DNA from: Casuarius casuarius
Taxonomy: Eukaryota; Chordata; Aves; Casuariiformes; Casuariidae
DNA: 64,000 bases
Assembly: GCA_003342895.1 (NCBI GenBank)
Contig: PTFA01000111.1
Span: forward strand, 1,152,199-1,216,198
Direction of reading: 5' to 3'
The position numbers and the translations under genes were made by a program. The first letter of the stretch is position 1, and each line of letters begins with the position of its first letter. The notes below the pieces were generated by a model. That model was not told the DNA's origin. It made no database searches and saw nothing but the letters and a program-made list of their open reading frames with translations. This document shows, in pieces, positions 24,072 to 38,203 of this stretch.

Positions 24072-24092
24072 AAAAAAAAAAAAAAAAAAAAA
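24072..24092. repeat. Poly(A) run, 21 bases
   Basis: Twenty-one A follow GGGG about 12 bp beyond the CR1 truncation point. CR1 does not end in poly(A), and this is at the 5' side of the element, so the run is not its tail. It faces a poly(T) run 40 bp away. Confidence 0.9.
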
Positions 24093-24132
24093 GATCTATG
24101 ATAAAAGTCTCAGAGCTTTTCTATTTCTACTC

Positions 24133-24148
24133 TTTTTTTTTTTTTTTT
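24133..24148. repeat. Poly(T) run, 16 bases
   Basis: With the poly(A) at 24072-24092 it forms an inverted homopolymer pair around a 40-base spacer. The spacer shows no recognisable element. Confidence 0.9.
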
Positions 24149-27100
24149 GAGAATAAATGACAATATGTTCTTTTGTCTAGCAGAAGAAAGAAGTTAACAA
24201 GAGAGCTTAAGTGTTAGCAAAGCTAGTCATGAAAGTTATGCACCTATTTTTTGGTACTTAGAGACACCTGGAAAAAAATGCAAAGATTTAATGAAATATT
24301 CTCTACAAATAAATTTATTGCTTTGTACTGAAAGGGTCACTTACAATAACATGAGCCAGCAGTTTATGCATATTGGAACTAACAAATTCAACCATTCAGA
24401 TATAATGATGGGATTGTATCCTCCCCAGACAAAATGGAGACACCAAAATAGTCAGTTCAAAAAAAAACTATTCAGTGAGCAAGAGTGTTTGAAAGAGTGA
24501 ATAGGATGTTGACACCGTTAAGAAAGGGACACAAATCCTACAATAATATGGAAAATGTTACAATGAAGTTGTCTATGTTAGTAATTCATCCATAGCTCAA
24601 ATGCTGCATCTGATATTTTAAAGTGATATTTCAGAACCAGAAAAAGGTAGATAATAAATCTAATTTCCACTGGTGAGGAGGATGATGTAAAGGGCTTTAT
24701 TCAGTGAAATGATGGAAAGGCTTGGATTATTCGATTTGGAGAGGTGAGGTTGGAGAGTAAATGTGATAGTATAACATTAAAGTAAGGTTAATAGAACTAC
24801 AGGATCAATTGTGTCAGATCTCTTTATTTGATGCTAAATATAATAATGCTTTATTTGATTTTGATCATAGTTCATATAGCATTTATAGCAATGATTGGTT
24901 GAAAAGAAAAGAAAATCTGTGACTGACATTTCGAAGAAAAAAGAAATGTATGATTGTATNCAGTAGGGAATGAGAATAAATGCATCTCTTTCTGGATTCT
25001 TGTCAGCATAGATTGCTACATAGAAACAAATATGATTTTATAAATCAGAATAATTTATTGTTATGTTATTTGGTAGGGAATTTGTACTAATAAATTTATC
25101 CTACCAAGAATGCTCAGTATAGATACCTCTTGTCATGTCTGTTAATGTAAAATAAGGTGAACGCTTGATAAAAAAAAAAACTCCCTTGTAAATTAAAGAT
25201 AAACCATACTACAAAATGACCTTCAAGTTCTTGCATTTTTTAATTGTGAAGTCATTTCCTGAAGAAATAAAGCACTTGAAACTTGTATATTGCAGGAAAG
25301 CAAGCCATTTTTTTGAGTATTTTTCTATTCCTGATCATTACTAAAGTAAGCATATTTCTTCAGCTTCATGAAATGTGGCATCTACTAGATTTGCTTCCTT
25401 AAGGCAGGCTTTATTAAATTTTTCAGCTTGATGAGGAATCCAAAAGTCAGCTCAAGATTATCTAATTTGTAACACCTCAGGGATGTGGGCTAGCCAGCAG
25501 ATGCATTCTATTTTCATATATTCCATGTATATCTTTTTCAGATGTTGAGATATTGGTAGCCTTTTTTTAATATACTTTGATCTAAGAATAATGNCATGGA
25601 TGTGACTATATTTCTTAAAACTGGAGAGTTAGACAATAGGAAATAAATTGATTATACACTGCCTACTTCCACTGGGTTTCTGAGTAAACAGATAAGCTAT
25701 CTCACGGTTACTGTGCATGAAAACTTGGGCACCTAGGTATTTTGGCATAATTCACACTTTAGGTTTTTGCATACTAAACTCCTGATGGGTGTCATAGAGG
25801 AAAATGTTCAAAAAATTCATTTTTTGTTGTGTTTTACCAAAGTAATGCTGTTTGCTTTGTATTTTCATGTTTTATGTTTCCACTTTNAGTTATGAGCTAA
25901 ATTCCACTTTTTTAATCATGGAAAACACTGCTGTCTTTAATTTGTTTGCATTTGCTTTTTTAAGAGGCAAATTTAGCAACTGAGAAATAGATGATTGGTG
26001 ACAGATGTTTTCTACTTGCTCTCTTTTCCTATACCTTTTTGAAGATTTGTAGTTATTTTCACCAGCTCATCCACACAGTCAAAAGACGGAGTCTACATTT
26101 AAAGTGTCCATTAAGTATATTTCAGTTTTGCAGGTTGCACTCTGTAAACAAAATTATATGCACCAATAGACAGGCTGCATCTGAATTAATAACATTTCTC
26201 TGTAGGCTGCAACTAAGAAAGAACATAGAATTGTCTTTACTGGGCAGAAAGTTATCAACATTGCATATTTATTTTCCAAATTTTTGGAAAGCTCATGTAG
26301 CTCATATGTGGAAATATTCATTTGAATATCTATTACTTTTGCACAATAAGTACTTATTTCTGTATATACTTCTTTTCACTATATTGGATATGCTTACTTT
26401 TTAGACATGTATTGTGAATGTGCGATTTANACAGTTTCAGAAGTGAAGGACTGCACATTTACGCTGTTACTTAAACTATGGAGTTCTGAATTACATGAAT
26501 TGAAGTAGATGCTTCTTCAATCCAAATGATACTATCATTTGTACTCCATTACTTTATGTTATCGTATATGCATGTCACCTAGAAAATGAAGGGTAAATAA
26601 GGTATGGTACAGAGCTTAACAATTTCAAGTAGGCAGGTCCTTTATCTTAAGCAGGTTCTTTCCCTTGAAATAGGGCCTGCTTAATTCTCTCTCCCATAGT
26701 TTACCTTCCCATGACAAAAATTGCCTGGTTTTTAGAACTGTGCAATGAGTTATACATTTTTTGTCCACATGAAAGGTAACGGATCTAGNGTTTTTATTAG
26801 TGAATAATTGTGGTTCATGTGAGAGGCTGGGATACCTTCATGAAAGTGTACCAAATATCGACTTAGTCTGACACAGGAGGGGAGATCTTACATCATTTTC
26901 TGCAGCAAGAACATTTCATCAGGACAATCTGAGGACCAAATTTAGTTGTCAAACTGCTCTTGCAAAGCTGGATTGTGTCCTATCAAGGACAATAAGCTTC
27001 TTCTAGAATATATTAAAAGAAATAGAGAGCATAGGTTTAGTACCAAGGAAAGATGCTTATAGTTGTTAGAGTGGTTCATCAAGACCTGACCAAATGGTGA

Positions 27101-28738
27101 CAAAACCTTTCTCCTTCCAGCTAAGCCTCTTAGTCATCTCTGATCAGACTGGGAATCTGGCCAGGTCAACCCACCTACTCCAACTTAAAACACTATGTTA
27201 TAATTCAACTCTTTGTTGTAGGACTTCTTTTAGAATATAATGGGAGGCCAGGAGGCCAAAAGCTGCATTTTTCTACCTGGAATAGCTATCCTTATTGTTG
27301 TCAGATTGGTTTGGTGCTCCAGGCTGGATTGCCTTCTCCCAGGATGAAACCAAAATGATCATTAATAAAAGATGTTTTAAAGTTGTATCCTTTCATTTTA
27401 AAAGCAACTAGATCACAATTAATCTCTTTGCTTTGCAGTAACGTTCATTTCTCCTGTTAGAGAATTCACTGTTAGCCAAACTCTATGACTCCTGCTTTGC
27501 TCCAGAAAGGGAGATGGACAGGCAAGAAGAAGCTATAGAGTGATGATTTTATATCACTGTCTCTTACAGACAGAGCGTCTTCATAAAGGGGAAGAAGAAT
27601 TACAGAAAAAAAAGCACTAAATTTTACTAGACCCTCTGGTTCATCTCAATTTCCAATCACTATAAGAGTTTTTATTTTCTTTATTTTTGCTCTGAAAGCC
27701 TTTAGAAACTGTGATTTCACCACTAATTTCATTTTTAAAATAAACTAAAAGAAGACTATGTAGAATATTTGCTAACAAAGAAGCCTGAATAAGTCTATTT
27801 TCCCTAAGCATCTTCATAAACAATTCTCATATATATTGAAGAGAACTAATTAGAGCCATTCTGTCAAAAGAAAGCTCCACATGAAAACAACCTTAGGCAC
27901 TGATTGCCAGAACAGATAGATCTTTAATTATTATTCCCTAAGCCCAAATATTTTTGCTGGAAATTTCCAATTTACTGGCTGCAGCAAGAAATGAGAAAGT
28001 TCTTTTGTGGAATGTAGGAAAAAAAAAGATTAGACAATGTGAATTTGTCACCAGTTGGAACCAGCTTGAAATTAATCCTACATTATCCAAAGTAAAATTC
28101 TAAGAAACCTGGGCTGTAAGAGTTGTGTGTTGTTTGGTTTTGTTGTGCCTTTTAAACAATCTAAGCCAAAGCAGTTTTGTGTACATGTTTTATGAGAAAT
28201 GAATTAATATAATCTGCCAGTTAAGTATGCCATGTTTTCTGAAGGTNAATATAGAATTGGTCATTTTTACCAGGGAATGTCAAAGGATAAAATTCAGAAA
28301 TTTGTTCTACTGAAGAGATTTACCATACTACACAGATAGATGTGTCTTTGAAGAAGATGAGGGCAAAGTTTCCCTGAAGGAAATTTATGAATCACTGAGT
28401 ATCTTTTAGAGAGACAGCATAAGTTATATGATATAGGTCAACAACAAAAGANGTGTAAATCCCAAGGTTGTCTGAAACAAATTCTCTTGTCCTNCATTTT
28501 AGGATTCATGCCTGAAATCAGCCTTCAACTCAACTTAAAGAGGAGAATTCTACAAATGCAGAAAGCCAACTCAAGTACTGTCCCGGTGATGTCCCATATT
28601 AGTCTTAATTGGAAGGCTTAAAGTATGGCCTATCTCCTTAATTGATTCCTTGAGTATAGATTTCCTCCAAGGAAAAGAAGATGGACTTCCTCCAATGAAG
28701 GTAATCCAGTTTCTTCCTTTTCTTCTCTCCTCTTGGAG
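24149..28738. other. Unique AT-rich DNA, no gene recognised
   Basis: The longest frame, 25991-26404 on the plus strand (137 codons), is rich in Leu, Phe, Ile, His and Cys with no domain I recognise. It reads as chance. Short A-rich runs are common. No classified repeat was found. Confidence 0.55.
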
Positions 28739-28757
28739 AAAAAAAAAAAAAAAAAAA
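28739..28757. repeat. Poly(A) run, followed by a purine-rich AAAG stretch
   Basis: Nineteen A, then about 20 bp further a second A-rich run that grades into AAAG units (28777-28800). Open frames on both strands here encode lysine or phenylalanine runs and are artefacts. Confidence 0.85.
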
Positions 28758-30123
28758 CAGATGATCACCTCCTTATTAAAAAAAAAAGAAAGAAAGAAAA
28801 GATTCTCTTCAAGACCTCTTCAAGATTCTGCATTCCTCTTGAAACATATTCTCTGAGATGTACAAAGCTTCCTATAGGAGATGACCAATTCATTTCTAAA
28901 TGTAAGTGCATTGCCTTATCAACCTGAACTGTGGGGTGCCTGTCTGTATTGTTCTCTTCTTAGCTCTGAATTCACATTTAACATCACTGAGGCAGCTTTT
29001 AGGACTGAGAAGAAATAGAAATTTCAAGGTGTGATCTAACTCACTTGGCAAAACAAAAATGTTAGGGTTTAGCAAAGATATCCAGCTTGCTGCAAAGTCT
29101 GGTAATATAAATGAAAATCCTTTTCCTGTGTTTCAGAATGCAAATTAATTGTATTCAATGTCCTAACATAATGGTAATTTCTCAAGGCACAAAATTTAAC
29201 AGAAAAATTAGGTGAAAATTTGTGTATGAGTGTGGAGTCTAAATACAAGAACATGTGAGGGGTATGATTTTGTTTGCTTTGGAATATATGAACTTGAGTT
29301 CATTAGTTATTTTCTTCCTTCTCCTAAGTGTCTAGCCAATATTACAATATTGCCAAGTTGTTTCCTATTCATATACTCAGCTATATTAAGGTTCTGCTTA
29401 TGGACACATTTGGAAAGGTCATTATTCAGCAACAAGCTTCAGCATGCATTAAAGCATATAAGTAGTCCATTGAAGCATTCTTCTGAGACTCTCTGTTTTT
29501 ATTTTGAAGTGTGTTTTCTCTACATATTTTTCACATGCCCTCTCTAGAGGGCACAACCCAGCAATATGTCATGCTGCCGCTGGATTTCTGAGTTGACCCT
29601 GGCCAAATACTTCTGAGTGATTTCGTACCAAGCATTCTGCTGCATTGAGAGCACTGCATTCCCATGGATCTGATGGGGATTCTAGTCCAACCTTTGTTCT
29701 TTCATTTCACAAAACTGCTTTTCATGCCTCTCAAGCAGAATCACTTCTTCCTACTAGATGGGCTTTCAGCACTTAGTGTTAACAAACTCTGTGCTTCCTG
29801 CCGCAATGGCAATAGGAATGTAATGAGCTGCTGGCATTGTACCGTGCCACCATGCACTCTGTTAAGGGAATTACAGCTAGTTGCTCAAGAAGACAACATT
29901 ACTATGCCTGAGATTTTGTTTGCTTGTTAAATAATCTAGTTACATTCATGAAGGAAACAAGTCTGCTTTACAATGCAACTAATGAATGTCTGAACAAAGA
30001 CATATTCTTCATAAATACTATTTACTACTATTAAATAGGGCCATGACCAATCTTCTGCTACGAGTAGAATATTTTACTTTCAGATAATGTAAATGCAGAA
30101 GACTTTAGCACTTTGTGCATTTA

Positions 30124-30146
30124 TTATAATATAATGTATATTATAA
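30124..30146. repeat. Perfect 10-bp AT hairpin
   Basis: TTATAATATA and TATATTATAA are perfect inverted copies separated by ATG. It consists only of A and T apart from one loop base, so it would extrude easily, but such palindromes arise by chance in AT-rich DNA. Confidence 0.75.
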
Positions 30147-31844
30147 GATACATAATGATAGGAAAAATTACTTGAAATTCAGGATTTGTTTCTCTCCTGT
30201 TCTTATCTTAAAAAGAAAAAATAAAAAAGCCAATTTCACAGAAATCTTTGCTCAGTGTTGCAAGTAATTGGATAAATGATCCTTTCCTTTAAGTGAAGAC
30301 GTATTTGACAGGGGGATATGTGCAAATTTAAGTTTTATAAGTTTGTTTTAATGCAATTTCTCATAGAAAATAAGACCTAGACAGATGTGGTGGATGGAGT
30401 TAAAATGATTAAACCAGGAAAGAGCTAAGAAGGAGAAGGAGAAGGATATAGATTTTCACAGAAAAAAAAAAGCCATATGAAAATATGATTTTTGTAGTTC
30501 TGGAGANAGAGGAAGAAAATATAGAAAGAAAGAGAGATTTGATATTTTTAATATTGTTCTTGCCATCATTCTATTCCAAACTTGTCATTTCTCACAATTT
30601 GCTACATTGGTCTCTCTTTTAGATACCTGAATTGTTTCTGACTTCTAACTATTTTACAGAAATCTTCCTTTGAGCCCTGAAATCCAGTGAAGGTTAGGCT
30701 TGTCTCCTTATAATTCATGCAGAAGGTGACAGAAATACTGCTACACTATCAGCTTTTGAAGCTCAGCTCTGAAGTAAGTAGATGTGAAGAAGATATGCTT
30801 CCTCAGCAGGGGAATGACAAAATACACTAAAAATATTGGAAAGCTGATTCAAGGTCTAACATCAGAGAATGAATCCCATTATAACCTGACACTATTTTGT
30901 AGGATTTCTCATTACGGGAAGATTATATTGTGTGAGAATATACATGAATCAGCGCAATGCTAAACAGTCAGGGTCAGATTCTCTAATTAGATGAGATGCC
31001 CACATATTTCTTTGAAGTACAGAGGGANAGAAAACTGGAGTAAAATTGCCATCAGAAAATTCCATTTATATTACATAGTTCCCTTTCGTTTTATGTGCTG
31101 CAGATTTGGCCTTCCACCTGCTGTTGCCACAGTTTAGGAAATGGTTTAGGAAAGCATCCAAGTTGAAAAAGGAGCTACAGTTTACTCTGTTTTGTATTTC
31201 CACAACTAATAAGGACATTGCACCACAGGTGGAGTAGGATTTCCATCNGCTTGTAGTCCTCAGCGACCATTCCAAAGGATTCTTGGAGAACCACATAGAC
31301 AGAATCACTCTATTCATGGCCTGTGTATCCGGTGAGAAGGGAACCACAGCCAAAACAAGAACATCTTGTTTTAAGCATTACGTACTAGCTCTCTGTAGTC
31401 GCTAACAAGAATTTTGCCATAAAATTTTAGCATATCAGAAAAAGAGAAAAAAATAATTCCATGCATCTTTTTAAAAGGAAGCAACACTCTAATGTGAGTG
31501 TTTAAGACTTTTTTATTATTTTTTACACCATGTTATTACACCAGGGAGCTAAGATTGTCTCAGAAAATTAACACTGCTCACTTTGAACACAGTTGAACTT
31601 AAATTGAACCTTAAATCTGAGTCTTTCCTGATTTGGTAATTCTGGATTTGGGAATTACCACAAGATACTTGTTAAATTTTTACTATAAAATTAGTAATGC
31701 AAATTCTCAGCTTTGAATAAAATTTTTGTCAAGAACTATTAACAAGATATACGTCATTCTGCATCAAATGCTACATTTCTCTCCCCCAAATCCATTTTTA
31801 TATCTTAATAGTTGCTTAGGACAGAGAACATGTATTCTCATACC

Positions 31845-31931
31845 CCTTTCATTTTTACCTTTCATTCACCTTTCATTTTCACCTTTCTTCACATTTCTTC
31901 ACATTTCATTTTTACCTTTTATTCAGCTTTC
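31845..31931 (+). repeat. Degenerate CTTTCATTTTTA/CTTCACATTT minisatellite
   Basis: Imperfect copies of units such as CCTTTCATTTTTA, CCTTTCATTCA, CCTTTCATTTTCA and two adjacent CTTCACATTT units run for about 87 bp. Frames open through it carry matching Phe/Thr/His/Ile repeats (31726-31968, 31812-32009) and are artefacts of the repeat. Confidence 0.7.
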
Positions 31932-33552
31932 CTCTTACTTATTCCAAATCCTTTTAGTAAGTATTTGAACATTTGTTGCCTGTGTAGTGAGGGGAGATTA
32001 TCTTTCTAGTGTTGTTATTTTTCTGAAATATGTAGGGTGAATAATTCTGTGTGCTGAAATCTGAGAGTCATAGAACAGCTATTTCTCACCAAACTATGTT
32101 AGCAAAGTCTCCTCCACAACATGAGACAGTAATTAGTTTGCAGCATGAAGCATGAGTACTTGACATAGGGGTAGCTTTCTGATACGGGATTTTTTTGTTT
32201 GTTTTGTATTGTTTCCTCCTTGTGATTAAGCGAAAGGTGATGGAAATTTCTGTAAGTATAAAACAGTAAATCTTTTTCTATTTTAGATGAACAACAGTGC
32301 TTGACTACTGAGTCAAAGACAAAATATGAAACTTTTGGACTTAGTACTATAAATTATTTACCAGATCACAAAAGACTATAGTGAGTAGGAAACATTCAAA
32401 AAGGTCTTGCTTCATTCCTGCAGCTGTCTTCTGTGCTTTCTTTTGTTATCCCTTGATAATATCACATCCAGCTGCCTGTGGTTTCTCTTTGTTAAGCTCA
32501 TTTGGAGCTGCCTCTGAGACCAAAGAAGTGTTAAGAAATGAAAGAATGTACAGCATTTCTCTTTCTGTTTCTACCTCCTCAAAGCTGTCCTCTTTAGTAA
32601 GCTTAGGCTGGGGAAAGCTTTATTTCTTTCAGGGTGTGTAGCTCGGATAAAATTCTGTCCTTACCTATTGTGCCTACACATCTGCTGTCAAGCTTGGAAA
32701 ATATCTTCCAATTATCTGAACTAACAGTACTTTCATTGGTTATGCTACTAAATTTCATACCTTGACTATATAGGCACAGATGTGAAACGACTCTTTCCAA
32801 AGCATTAATTCTCCCCTCCCTCCCCTTTCTCTGAGCATTTTGGTGAAACAAAGCAAATGAGTGTTGAGATACTAGCATTACAAGTAGCATTCAGGCTGAA
32901 TTTTCCAATCCGATCCTTATCATGTCAGAATAAAGGTTAAGCTTTTCATCCCTTCCTGAGCTATTTATGTTATTTTAGGAAATCCAAACTGATACATTTC
33001 ATCCATATTTTATTCAGAATCAGATTTCTTTGCAAATGCTTGGAATATTTTTTTCTGAAAGGTTTGGATTTTCATATCCTTTTATCTCTTATTTCATATC
33101 TTACATGGAAAGTCCCTTGATCTATTTTCAAAGGCATTCTGGGATAACAGCACTGCTCAGATAGAAAAAATAATTTCTAAGGTGCTCATTCATATTTTTG
33201 CAACTGTACATGGGAATATAATGTACATATATCAAATGTACACATATATAAGATATAAATCCATGCATATATTGAAGTGCATCTATCTATACTGATGTAT
33301 TGTGTGTATGTGCATGTGTATGTGTATTTAGGCTATAGTTTGCATTTTGGACATATTTTAAAATACAACTGACAATTCATTTTTTATAAATTTCTTTTAT
33401 ACTCCTACAGACAGAGCCAAGAATTCATATATGCATGAATATTTATGAATAGAAACCCTGGGTTAAAAATATTGCATGTTTTCCAAAATATAGCCCCATG
33501 TATTCTCTTCCTCCAGCTGAGGTTTACATAACTATTTCTTAGAGTATTACTA

Positions 33553-33645
33553 TTTTTTCCTCTAGTTCATAGAAAAATACAACCGTCTAGTCTAATGACC
33601 TGTTGAACCATACGTCAGACATTCAGTTAAGCTGGCTGATGTCAT
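33553..33645 (-). mobile_element. Possible very old CR1-type 3' end relic
   Basis: GTTCATAGAAAAATACAACC followed by GTCTAGTCTAATGACCTG resembles the reverse complement of ancient CR1 tails, which read like ATAGAA...CATCTAGTCTGACCTCCTG. Similar words at 35155-35185 (TCATCTGACCTCCTGT) may be a second relic. The match is short and from memory. Confidence 0.3.
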
Positions 33646-35756
33646 TTGAATCATAATGTAAAACAGCTAAGTGCATAGAGCAAAAGTGATATTATTTAGG
33701 TGGCTGCACATTCTGTTCAGTTACTTATTAAAAGAAATATGATCACAAAGGCTATAAATTCAAGAACCAAAAGGATATATCATGGACAATTGATGTTTGA
33801 GATAAAATATGTACTGAAATTCATTCAAATAACAATGGAAGTCTTTATCCATTACACATTAGTAAACAAAAAAAGGTCATGTACAGCTTGGAGGAACACT
33901 TCAGTCCTGTCCAGCTCCAAATATATGAATTTCAAAAGTCTTCTGTTTTATCTTCTTGTCCTTAATTCTTTTACCAAATTTGAAATAATAGTTCTTGGAC
34001 TTTCTTCTAGCTAAAATGTTAAAATATCTTAGTGTTGAGCAATACAAGAAAATTCCTCACCCCCTCAAAGAGAAACATTAAGCTGAACAAAACTTAAGAA
34101 AGAAATAGATGCTTTTTTCACTACAGACTCTAAAGACATCTGAAATTAAGTTACTTTGTTTCATATCGCTTTTCATATTCCTTTGATTTGTCTTTCCCTC
34201 ATCCTTGTAGAATGCAAATATTTTTGTGATAGTCAGCTTTCATTGATAATAGACAAATTTTTATTTCTATCTATGTGCTGACTACACAGATGCCTGCTGA
34301 TGGATGGTATAGAAAACAAGCCGCTGATTATTAGCACTTAGCACTATCAGTAAGCTGTACCACATTGAAGCTACCTAATGCGCTGCAAGGTACAAGTAAA
34401 CCAGTTGCAACTGATGAGACTCTTCCAAAGCTAAAAATGTTCCAGACCTTTAGGATTTGTAACTCAAGCGGAAGGGAATTGGTACTCAAGAGCACTANAG
34501 CTCCTGCAGAAATGTTTGCACAACCATAGTGTAACTAGCTGCTACACTTGCTGGCAGCAGCAGGAGGGGATGCTCAGTGGTTAAAATTTCAATGCAAATC
34601 TGTAAGCATGAACTAGAACATNCTTCCCTATACATCTTGACATACATCTTGAGATGGCAGCCCAGTAAATCTGGCATTGTCTAGTCTATAGTAGTACAAT
34701 ACAAGAGGTAACAAGACCTTCTTATTTCAGAGTAGCCTATAGGCTAATGCATAAAATTTAGTACTGAGGAACATGGAGTTAAATCTCTTCTGACAGAGAA
34801 GGACATCGAAACATAAATCCTGGATAAATGCTCTAACCTCAAGATTTATATTAATGATGGAGTTACGGGAACTTTACCAACGGAGCTTTCCAAGGAAGTT
34901 ACAACTGCATTATGAGTGCCTTGGTTGGCTTTGTGTGTCTTAGATGACTACTGAATTCAGTCCTCTGAGGAAGCAGGCAGGACTAATCCAAGCCGCTCAG
35001 ATCTGTGAAAACTGTTATAATTCCACATTTCCCAGGACTAGAAATTTCAGCTGCCAGGAGAAGCTTAAGGTGTCAGATGTGTGCCAGGTGTGCTGCTAGC
35101 TAAGCAGAGTTCAATAGTTTTCCCAAGAGTACATCTTTAAACTAAAACATGCCAGGTTGGTCTCATCTCATCTGACCTCCTGTTCACCTAAAAACCTATA
35201 CAATGACTCTATTAAGTCAATAGGTAAATAGTGCTTTTTACTCATATGAAATCTAATATTGAGTACAATTATATATTGTATAAGAATATCCACGTATATA
35301 TTATAAACACACATGGATATAATCTTTTTCATTATCAGGTTATTGTATCTGACATATCTCAAAATGGCCACATTGTATTTGCCAGCAAAATACATAAGAT
35401 TTATCAGCTATGTATTTTTTTATGAATACTCATTTCTCTGTGAAGTAACCACAGTTAAATCACATCAAGATGTGTGACAACGGAAAATACTTTTTGGATC
35501 TTTAGGTTCATGTTAATGTGTTTTTCCGAGAAGTATGAGGATATCCTCTGTGATGTCATACTGCTGTGCCTTGTTATCCTTGTTATCTTACTCTCTGTGA
35601 AGCAGAAATATTTAAAGAGATGAAAATTGATTGTAATACTCTGCATCAGCTTAATTATGAAAAAATGTCTTTTGACATTTTATCCTCATTGTACCAAGGC
35701 TATATTTGATGAAGTCACTATTCATAAATATGTGCAACTTTTTACTGCTATTAAGT

Positions 35757-35785
35757 AAAAAAAAACAAACAAACAAACAAAAAAA
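35757..35785. repeat. A-rich (AAAC)n repeat
   Basis: An A run followed by four AAAC units and another A run. A similar (AAAC)n repeat lies at 52775-52792. Confidence 0.8.
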
Positions 35786-38179
35786 GCCCCTGCTAATTAA
35801 GAGGAGCTGAATGAAAGCACTAGAGATGGTATGAATATTTCATTCAGTTGTGCCTATTTGGAATCACAGGCTATTACTGCAGAATCTGAGAATGGGAGTA
35901 CTGATCAGATAGATACTGAGAAAACAGAGAACTGCATTGTATGTCTTACTAGAGATCATCAAAGTATATCTTACTAGTATCATGAAAGATCATAGAAGTT
36001 TAGACGCTATAAGACAAGGGTATATAAACATATACCTATAAATTACGCACCAGAACAACAATATGTGATGCTTCAGCTAGTGGAGTTTATCACCCCTTTC
36101 CCTCCTTTCCCCCAGTGTAGCCATTTGGGTCCAACCTTTTAAGTTATGCTTCCGGCCTAAGTGGTCTTCTAGGCTTTCTCTGTACTCCATGGGGACAGAC
36201 AGGCACATCCAGGGGACCACTCCTCTCTTCTAAAATTGATGTCTAAGATAAACTGGATGAATGACTCTTTCCATGAACTGAAGAGAAAGCCCAGGTGATA
36301 ATAGTAGTCGCTTAACTTTTGGACAAGCTAAAGTGAAGTGAAATGAATCCTATACTATAGAGAGAAATACTTTGCTAAAGTGGGGGTCTACATAATTATT
36401 ACTATCTCCTAAAGCTGATGAGCAAACTAAATAAATGCAACTCATTGATTCATAATGAGATCAAACAAAGCACGTTAAGCTATAAAAGGAGCGTGAACAT
36501 CTGTGTCACCAACTTTACTGCTTCAAAACTTGGTGAAGAGAAAGAGAAAGAGAAAGGAAAACCAGCTTTCTCATGCACCATATACATTTTTATTTAATTC
36601 CTCTACATGGAAAAGCCAGAAGCATATTGAAAACATATTCTGCAAAGCCCTCCATCAGCCTAAGTAAGAAATATTTAAAGTAGTCAATGCCTCTAATCTG
36701 ATGAACAAATTATTCAGCTACTTTACCAATAAATATTTCTGCATTATTTCAGTGGTAGAAGTTAGGTCCTGGCACTTTCAAAAGTCTTGGTGTAAACACA
36801 TACATTTTAATTCTCTTTCATGTAGTTTCTTGTGAATTTCTCTGAATAATACCTTCTTAACAGCACCAGCAAAATAATCCTGAGTAAAATGAAATTTTAT
36901 GATTCAGTAATGTCTGTGTTATTTGTTGCTTATTTGTCTTTGTAATAGTAGAGGAGACACAAGGTCTTCTTTCTGTTCCCTCTAATGATAAGTATACCTT
37001 TGAAGGAAGGCCTGTTTTAATAAGATGACAATAATTGTGCCAAAAAACAGGTGACAATAACATCCAGGTTTATAAAAGTTTCAGAGCATCAGGAGGGTTG
37101 GCATTCTTTAGAATTCTGTTCTATGACAGGTTCTCCCAGCTCCCATGGTTTTAATATCTTTTTGATCTCTCAAGAAACTAACCTTATCAGCTAGATCATT
37201 TCACTGTTCTTTGAATTAAAAGAATTCCTATTTGAGCACCCGACTTCATGTCATTTAATCAGACTGTCATGACTTGGGAGTAAGGACTTGAAACACTTTG
37301 GTATGATTGAGATCAGCAAAACAAAAGAGACAAAGCACGTTGCTTGCATGGGCTTATCTGTCATTTGTTTCTGAGATACAGTCTTTCTGTGACTTCAGCT
37401 TTCAGTTCTTATCATAGCAACTTAGCTAATTGCATATTTTATTCTAATTTTCCTAGGGCACTTGCTGATACCTCTGTATTGACTGACTCTTTGATGTCTA
37501 TTTTAAATTATTAAGATTTGCTTACAGACAACAAATCATATTCTTGATGGTTTCTTCCCCTTCCTTCCTTTATGTAGCCTCATCTGTATTTCTGCCCATA
37601 CTCTGGAGCACTTACTCATTTTAAATATAGCAAAACCATAGCATAATTATATTTGCAGAGTAATTAATGTATTTTATGCTTGTATTTTTCTTCTATTCAG
37701 TATGATACAATACAGAAAAGGCAGAGGGTAGAATGTGGATTAATTTTTCTTCATAGTGCCTTTCAGTATTTAGATGTGTTTATTTTTATATTATCCAAAT
37801 TTTCTCGGACTAGTAACCAAATTAGTACAAATAATAATATATCCAGATATGTATGCACAGCATAATATTCAGTATTTCACAAATGTACAATTGGCATGAA
37901 ATCTATGTTATATCTTCACTCATTTCCAACTTAGCTGACTTTGTATATGATCTATCTAATATATCCTTTCATTACTTAAACTTCCAAGAATGTTTGATCT
38001 GATTCATTTTTGTCAGCATGAACACCACATTTAACAATTTTTTTCATGTTATAGCTTTTGCTTGCTGAATACTTTTAAGTTAAGGGTTAATCATAATTCA
38101 AAAAAATCTAGTAGAAGAATGAGTCCTATTGAATTATTGCTGTAGTAGAATATTCCAAAAATAATTGTAGTAAACAAAC

Positions 38180-38203
38180 TTCTATAGGACTTTCTATAGG
38201 ACT
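38180..38203 (+). repeat. 12-bp direct tandem duplication
   Basis: TTCTATAGGACT is present twice, back to back, without mismatch. It is probably a replication-slippage duplication. Confidence 0.8.

Larger units (their letters stand above)
28801..33550. other. Unique AT-rich DNA with minor repeats
   Basis: Contains a hairpin at 30124-30146, a TTTCAY-type minisatellite-like stretch at 31845-31931 and a decayed TG/AT alternating stretch at about 33218-33330. No frame resembles a known protein. A weak exon-like segment of 51 bp lies at 30723-30773 (plus; acceptor ATTCATGCAG, donor GAA|GTAAGT, open in one frame). Confidence 0.5.

Noticed and set aside
25991..26404. 137-codon plus-strand open frame
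   Set aside because: Composition is Leu/Phe/Ile/His/Cys-rich as expected by chance in AT-rich DNA; no domain, no splice context, no homology I recognise.
28571..28927. Lysine-run and phenylalanine-run frames
   Set aside because: Products of the poly(A) and AAAG stretches.
31726..32009. Frames with Phe-Ile/His-Ser repeats
   Set aside because: They translate the degenerate TTTCAY minisatellite.
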